This document shows, piece after piece, positions 34,735-38,248 of a stretch of 38,248 nt of DNA. Numbering within the stretch: position 1 is the stretch's first letter; every line of letters starts with the position of its first letter. A model generated the notes under the pieces. The model made no database searches and was not told the DNA's origin. It worked only from the letters and a program-made list of their open reading frames with translations. The stretch spans positions 1 to 38,248 of the forward strand of contig NZ_JADWOX010000031.1 of assembly GCF_016135805.1 (NCBI RefSeq). The letters run 5' to 3'. The DNA is from Caulobacter hibisci (GTDB taxonomy: Bacteria; Pseudomonadota; Alphaproteobacteria; Caulobacterales; Caulobacteraceae). Made by a program: the position numbers and the translations under genes.

Positions 34735-36069
34735 GTGCGGCGGCGCGATCTGCTGACGGGGGCGGCCGCGATCCTGGCTAGTCTTGGGGCGAGCGGCGGG
34801 CCGGCCGCCGGCCGGGTCGCGGTCCTGACTGGCGAGCAGGCCCATCGCCGGATGCTCGACAAGCTGGGGATCAAGGCCCTGCGGCCCGGCGTCGACGGCA
34901 TGAACCCGGACGCCGCCAACCCCGTGAACTACGACGAGGTCAGGGCTGGTCCGTTCAGCCTGCTGCCCGATCCCCTGGCCCTGCCGGACGGGACGCCCGT
35001 TCGCGATGCGGCGACCTGGTGGAAGGTGCGCCGCCCAGAGATCGTCGAGGCCTTCGCCCGCGAGATCCACGGCCGGGTCCCGCGCGGCCTGCCGGCCCCG
35101 GTTTGGCGGACGGTGAAGGCGGAACGGGTTACGCGCGGCGGCGTCGCGGTGGTCGAGCGACGTCTGGCCGGCGACGTCACGGCCTATGGACGCACCGTGA
35201 CCATCGACCTGCTAGTCGGCGCGCCCGAAGGCGCGGTGAAAGCGCCGGCGGTGGTCGAGCTGGGCTTTCCTGATGGGCCGCCGTGGCTGCGCGGGCGGCC
35301 GCTTCCACCCGGACCCGACTGGCGCGACGCGGCGATCGCGCGTGGATGGGCCTATGCGATCTATGCTCCGACCAGCGTGCAACCGGACGATCCGGGCAAG
35401 CTGCAGGACGGGATCATCGGCCTGGCCCATCGCGGCCGGCCGCGCGATCCGGACGACTGGGGCGCGCTGCGGGCCTGAGCCTGGGGCGTCTCGCGGGTGC
35501 TGGACCTGTTCGAGACCGACACCGTAATCGACGCCCGTCGTGTCGCGGTGGCCGGCATGTCGCGTTACGGCAAGGCGGCCCTGCTGGCCATGGCCTACGA
35601 GCCGCGGCTGGCGGCCGGCTACATCGCCTCGTCCGGCGAGGGCGGGGCCAAGCTGCATCGGCGGCGACGCGGCGAGCAGGTCGAGAACCTGGCGGCCGTG
35701 GGCGAGCATCACTGGATGGCGGGAAACTTCCTGCGCTACGCCGGGCCGCTGACCGCCGACGACCTGCCGGTGGACGCCCACAGCCTGATGGCCCTGGCCG
35801 CGCCGCGGCCGCTGTTCATCGGCACGGGCGCGGATGCGAGCGACGGCTGGGTGGATGCGCGGGGGATGTTCATGGCCGCGGCGGCGGCCTCGCCGGTCTG
35901 GCGGCTGCTGGGCGGGCAGGGGCTGGACCGCGAGGTCTTTCCAGCGCCGCTGACCCTGACCGGCGGTGACGATCTCGTCTTCCGCCAGCACGCCGAGGGG
36001 CATACGCCCGGGCCGAACTGGCCCTATGTCATGGACTTCGTCGCGCGCGCCTTCAGGCGGGCGGGGTGA
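34735..36069 (+). pseudogene. CE15 glucuronoyl esterase interrupted by an in-frame TGA
   Basis: CE15 enzymes cut the ester bond between lignin alcohols and 4-O-methylglucuronic acid on xylan. The frame opens at GTG 34735 (GAGGG upstream) with a Tat-like signal MRRRDLLTGAAAILA. It shows the CE15 N-terminal part (ADGT-like PDGTPV, ATWWKVRRPEIVEAF, REIHGRVPRG) and stops at TGA 35476-35478, codon 248. The same frame continues without another stop to 36069. The missing position lies in GALRA-stop-AWGVSRVLD, where relatives have Trp, so one TGG-to-TGA change explains it. The nucleophile Ser276 (GMSRYGKAAL) and the catalytic His (HAEGHTPGPNWP) lie after the stop, so the truncated product would be inactive. 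Sequencing error or readthrough are alternatives. Confidence 0.88.
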
Positions 36070-36202
36070 GGCGCGGGCCCCATTGCAGGAACGCGGCGAG
36101 GGCGATCGAGGCGATCACCACCCAAGCGATGAAGAGCGCGAACATTGGGTGACGCTGCCACCAATGCGCTCCGCTCAATGCGCCGCCAGAAGACCTGGCC
36201 AT
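36053..36202 (-). CDS. Small hypothetical single-pass membrane protein (49 aa)
   Basis: This short frame begins at ATG 36202 with an excellent Shine-Dalgarno (GGAAGGA, six bases before the ATG) and encodes MARSSGGALSGAHWWQRHP followed by one hydrophobic helix (about residues 20-39, FALFIAWVVIASIALAAFL) and a short QWGP tail. The layout is a small inner-membrane protein with a cytoplasmic or periplasmic basic arm. It overlaps the 3' end of the esterase frame by 17 bases on the opposite strand and is divergent from the FKBP gene. I do not recognise a family. Support is the ribosome site and the clean membrane segment. Confidence 0.6.
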   Translation of the reverse strand: MARSSGGALSGAHWWQRHPMFALFIAWVVIASIALAAFLQWGPRLTPPA

Positions 36203-36294
36203 GACGTTTCCTTCCCGACGAGCGAAGAGATTAAATCTTTCTTCGGCTCTAGATGATGCAAGCTTTGGAAGTTAAGTGTGCGCTTGTTCATCCG

Positions 36295-36312
36295 AATGTC
36301 TATTCTGACATT
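36295..36312. promoter_or_regulatory. Inverted repeat AATGTC-N6-GACATT upstream of the FKBP gene
   Basis: A perfect 6+6 inverted repeat lies 31 bases before the FKBP start, in an AT-rich divergent region. It could be an operator or a leader hairpin; no clear -35/-10 pair was identified around it. Confidence 0.35.
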
Positions 36313-36342
36313 TCGTCGCACTAATAACATGAGTCGTCGAAT

Positions 36343-36846
36343 ATGCGCAGCACTCTCATCGCTCTCGGGTTGCTCTTGGCCGCCGGTCCGGCCCTGGCCC
36401 AGACCGCGCCGGCCCCCGCGCCGGACGTGACGGTCAATGTCGCCGCCAACAACCTGGTCAAGGCCAACGCCTGGATGGCGGCCAACGCCAAGCAGCCGGG
36501 CGTGATCAGCCTGCCGTCGGGCCTGCAGTACAAGGTGACGACCTCGGGAGCCAAGGACGCGCCCTCGCCGAAGGCCGGCGACATCATCAAGGTCCACTAC
36601 GAAGGCAAGCTGACCGACGGCGTCGTGTTCGACAGCTCGTTCGAGCGCGGCCGGGCGATGATCGCCCCGCTCGACGGCCTGGTGCCGGCCTGGCAGGAAG
36701 CCATCCCGCTGATGAAGGTCGGCGACGAGTGGGCCCTGTTCGTGCCGCCGGCCCTCGGCTACGGCGAGCGCGAAGCCGGCCCGATCCCCGCCAACAGCGT
36801 GATGATCTTCCGGGTGAAGCTCATCGACATGATGTCGGCGGACTAG
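36343..36846 (+). CDS. Periplasmic FKBP-type peptidyl-prolyl isomerase
   Basis: It catalyses cis-trans isomerisation of prolyl bonds in exported proteins. The 167 residues start with a signal peptide (MRSTLIALGLLLAAGPALA, cut before QTAP). A short helical stretch follows (~35-52), then an FKBP domain at ~57-165 with the usual signatures GDIIKVHYEGKLTDGVVFDSSFERG, VPAWQEAIPLMKVGDEW and PPALGYGEREAGPIPANSVMIF. It lacks the long N-terminal dimerisation domain of FkpA/Mip, so it is a short FKBP. It stands alone, convergent with rutA across a palindromic repeat. Confidence 0.94.
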   Translation: MRSTLIALGLLLAAGPALAQTAPAPAPDVTVNVAANNLVKANAWMAANAKQPGVISLPSGLQYKVTTSGAKDAPSPKAGDIIKVHYEGKLTDGVVFDSSFERGRAMIAPLDGLVPAWQEAIPLMKVGDEWALFVPPALGYGEREAGPIPANSVMIFRVKLIDMMSAD

Positions 36847-36849
36847 GAC

Positions 36850-36976
36850 CGCCTGCGGCGGCCCCCTCAGTCGCTCCGCGACAGCTCCCCCAGAGGGGGA
36901 GCATCTGGCTCGACGTTTCCAGATCCTCCCCCTCTGGGGGAGGTGGCCCGGAGGGCCGGAGGGGGTCCTCCGGCCC
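36850..36976. repeat. Paired REP-like palindromic element, copy D
   Basis: Two inverted units (CTCCCCCAGAGGGGGAG and CCTCCCCCTCTGGGGGAGG) with outer arms CCGCCTGCGGCGG and GGCCCGGAGGGCC. It is the same family as copy A and fills the gap between the convergent FKBP and rutA genes. Confidence 0.75.
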
Positions 36977-36981
36977 TCTGA

Positions 36982-38040
<1,059 letters not shown>

Positions 38041-38087
38041 GGTGTTAGTGCCCCTTTGAAGAGTGTTGTGGTCTGGCCAGGAAGGTG

Positions 38088-38130
38088 CTCCCCCTCTGGG
38101 GGAGCTGTCGGCTAAGCCGACTGAGGGGGT
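38088..38130. repeat. Single REP-like unit, copy E
   Basis: CTCCCCCTCTGGGGGAG followed by the inner GTCGGC/GCCGAC stem and TGAGGGGG is one half of the copy A/D element. The partner half would lie in the degenerate bases that follow. Confidence 0.6.
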
Positions 38131-38136
38131 AAGCGC

Positions 38137-38248
38137 CGCGCCGGGGGGGGGCCGGCCCCCGCGGCGCGCCCCCCCCCCCCCCCGGCGGGGGTGTGGGGGG
38201 TGAACGACACCCACAACACACCCACACACCAACCCCCACCCGCGCGAC
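38137..38248. other. Homopolymer-rich contig end, probably unreliable sequence
   Basis: Runs of nine G and about seventeen C, then a CA/AC-rich tail, are unlike anything else in the window and follow directly on half of a palindromic repeat. No gene or site should be called here. Confidence 0.7.

Noticed and set aside
35497..36069. Independent gene for the second half of the esterase
   Set aside because: It is in the same frame as the first half, begins inside the conserved CE15 fold at a GTG without a Shine-Dalgarno, and lacks a signal peptide, so it is the tail of the interrupted gene.
38041..38085. RutR-type operator upstream of rutA
   Set aside because: TGGCCAG followed by ACCA is only partly similar to the TTGACCA-N2-TGGTCAA consensus and is not symmetrical enough to call.

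Overview
The window is about 38 kb of GC-rich DNA with alphaproteobacterial gene content, most like Caulobacter or a close relative. The evidence is a two-domain cold-shock protein, three TonB-dependent receptors (two of the long Xanthomonas/Caulobacter type), a promoter matching the Caulobacter housekeeping consensus (TTGACG, then a GCTANAWC-like -10), an operator resembling that of the Caulobacter xylose promoter, and several families of intergenic palindromes. There are no tRNAs, rRNAs, CRISPR arrays, transposases or phage genes. The last ~110 bases are homopolymer-rich and look like a low-quality contig end.

Layout. 1-4.1 kb: cold-shock protein, a SEC-C/UPF0149 protein, and malic enzyme maeB. 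4.3-17.8 kb: a purine and ureide nitrogen-scavenging region. An operon uraH-xdhA-xdhB-xdhC-guaD runs on +. On the minus strand lie a nucleoside hydrolase, a TonB receptor and a three-gene cluster hpxX-hpxY-hpxZ (homologues of atzG-atzE-atzH). An acetamidase/formamidase diverges from that cluster. The promoter regions of the xdh operon, the TonB receptor and the hpxXYZ/acetamidase pair each carry the same unusual palindrome, AAGT-N8-ACTT, which suggests one regulon controlled by a regulator outside the window. 18-20 kb: an SMR efflux protein with its TetR regulator, and a second TetR. 20-26.7 kb: a large TonB receptor, a LysR gene divergent from an Old Yellow Enzyme gene (nemA type), and argP divergent from an ArgO/LysE exporter.

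26.8-36 kb: a glucuronoxylan-type locus. Two tandem flavin-dependent halogenases lie divergent from a TonB receptor whose leader has a LacI-type operator. These are followed by a Tat-exported GH10 xylanase and a CE15 glucuronoyl esterase interrupted by one in-frame TGA in place of a Trp codon. A 49-residue membrane protein, a periplasmic FKBP isomerase and a pyrimidine monooxygenase rutA close the window.

How the parts fit. Nucleosides would be split by the hydrolase, guanine deaminated by GuaD, hypoxanthine/xanthine oxidised to urate by XdhAB (matured by XdhC), and hydroxyisourate opened by UraH. HpxXYZ and the acetamidase would act on later ureide or amide products, with the TonB receptor importing a substrate. 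Urate oxidase, OHCU decarboxylase, allantoinase and an inner-membrane purine permease are not in the window, so the pathway must be completed elsewhere.
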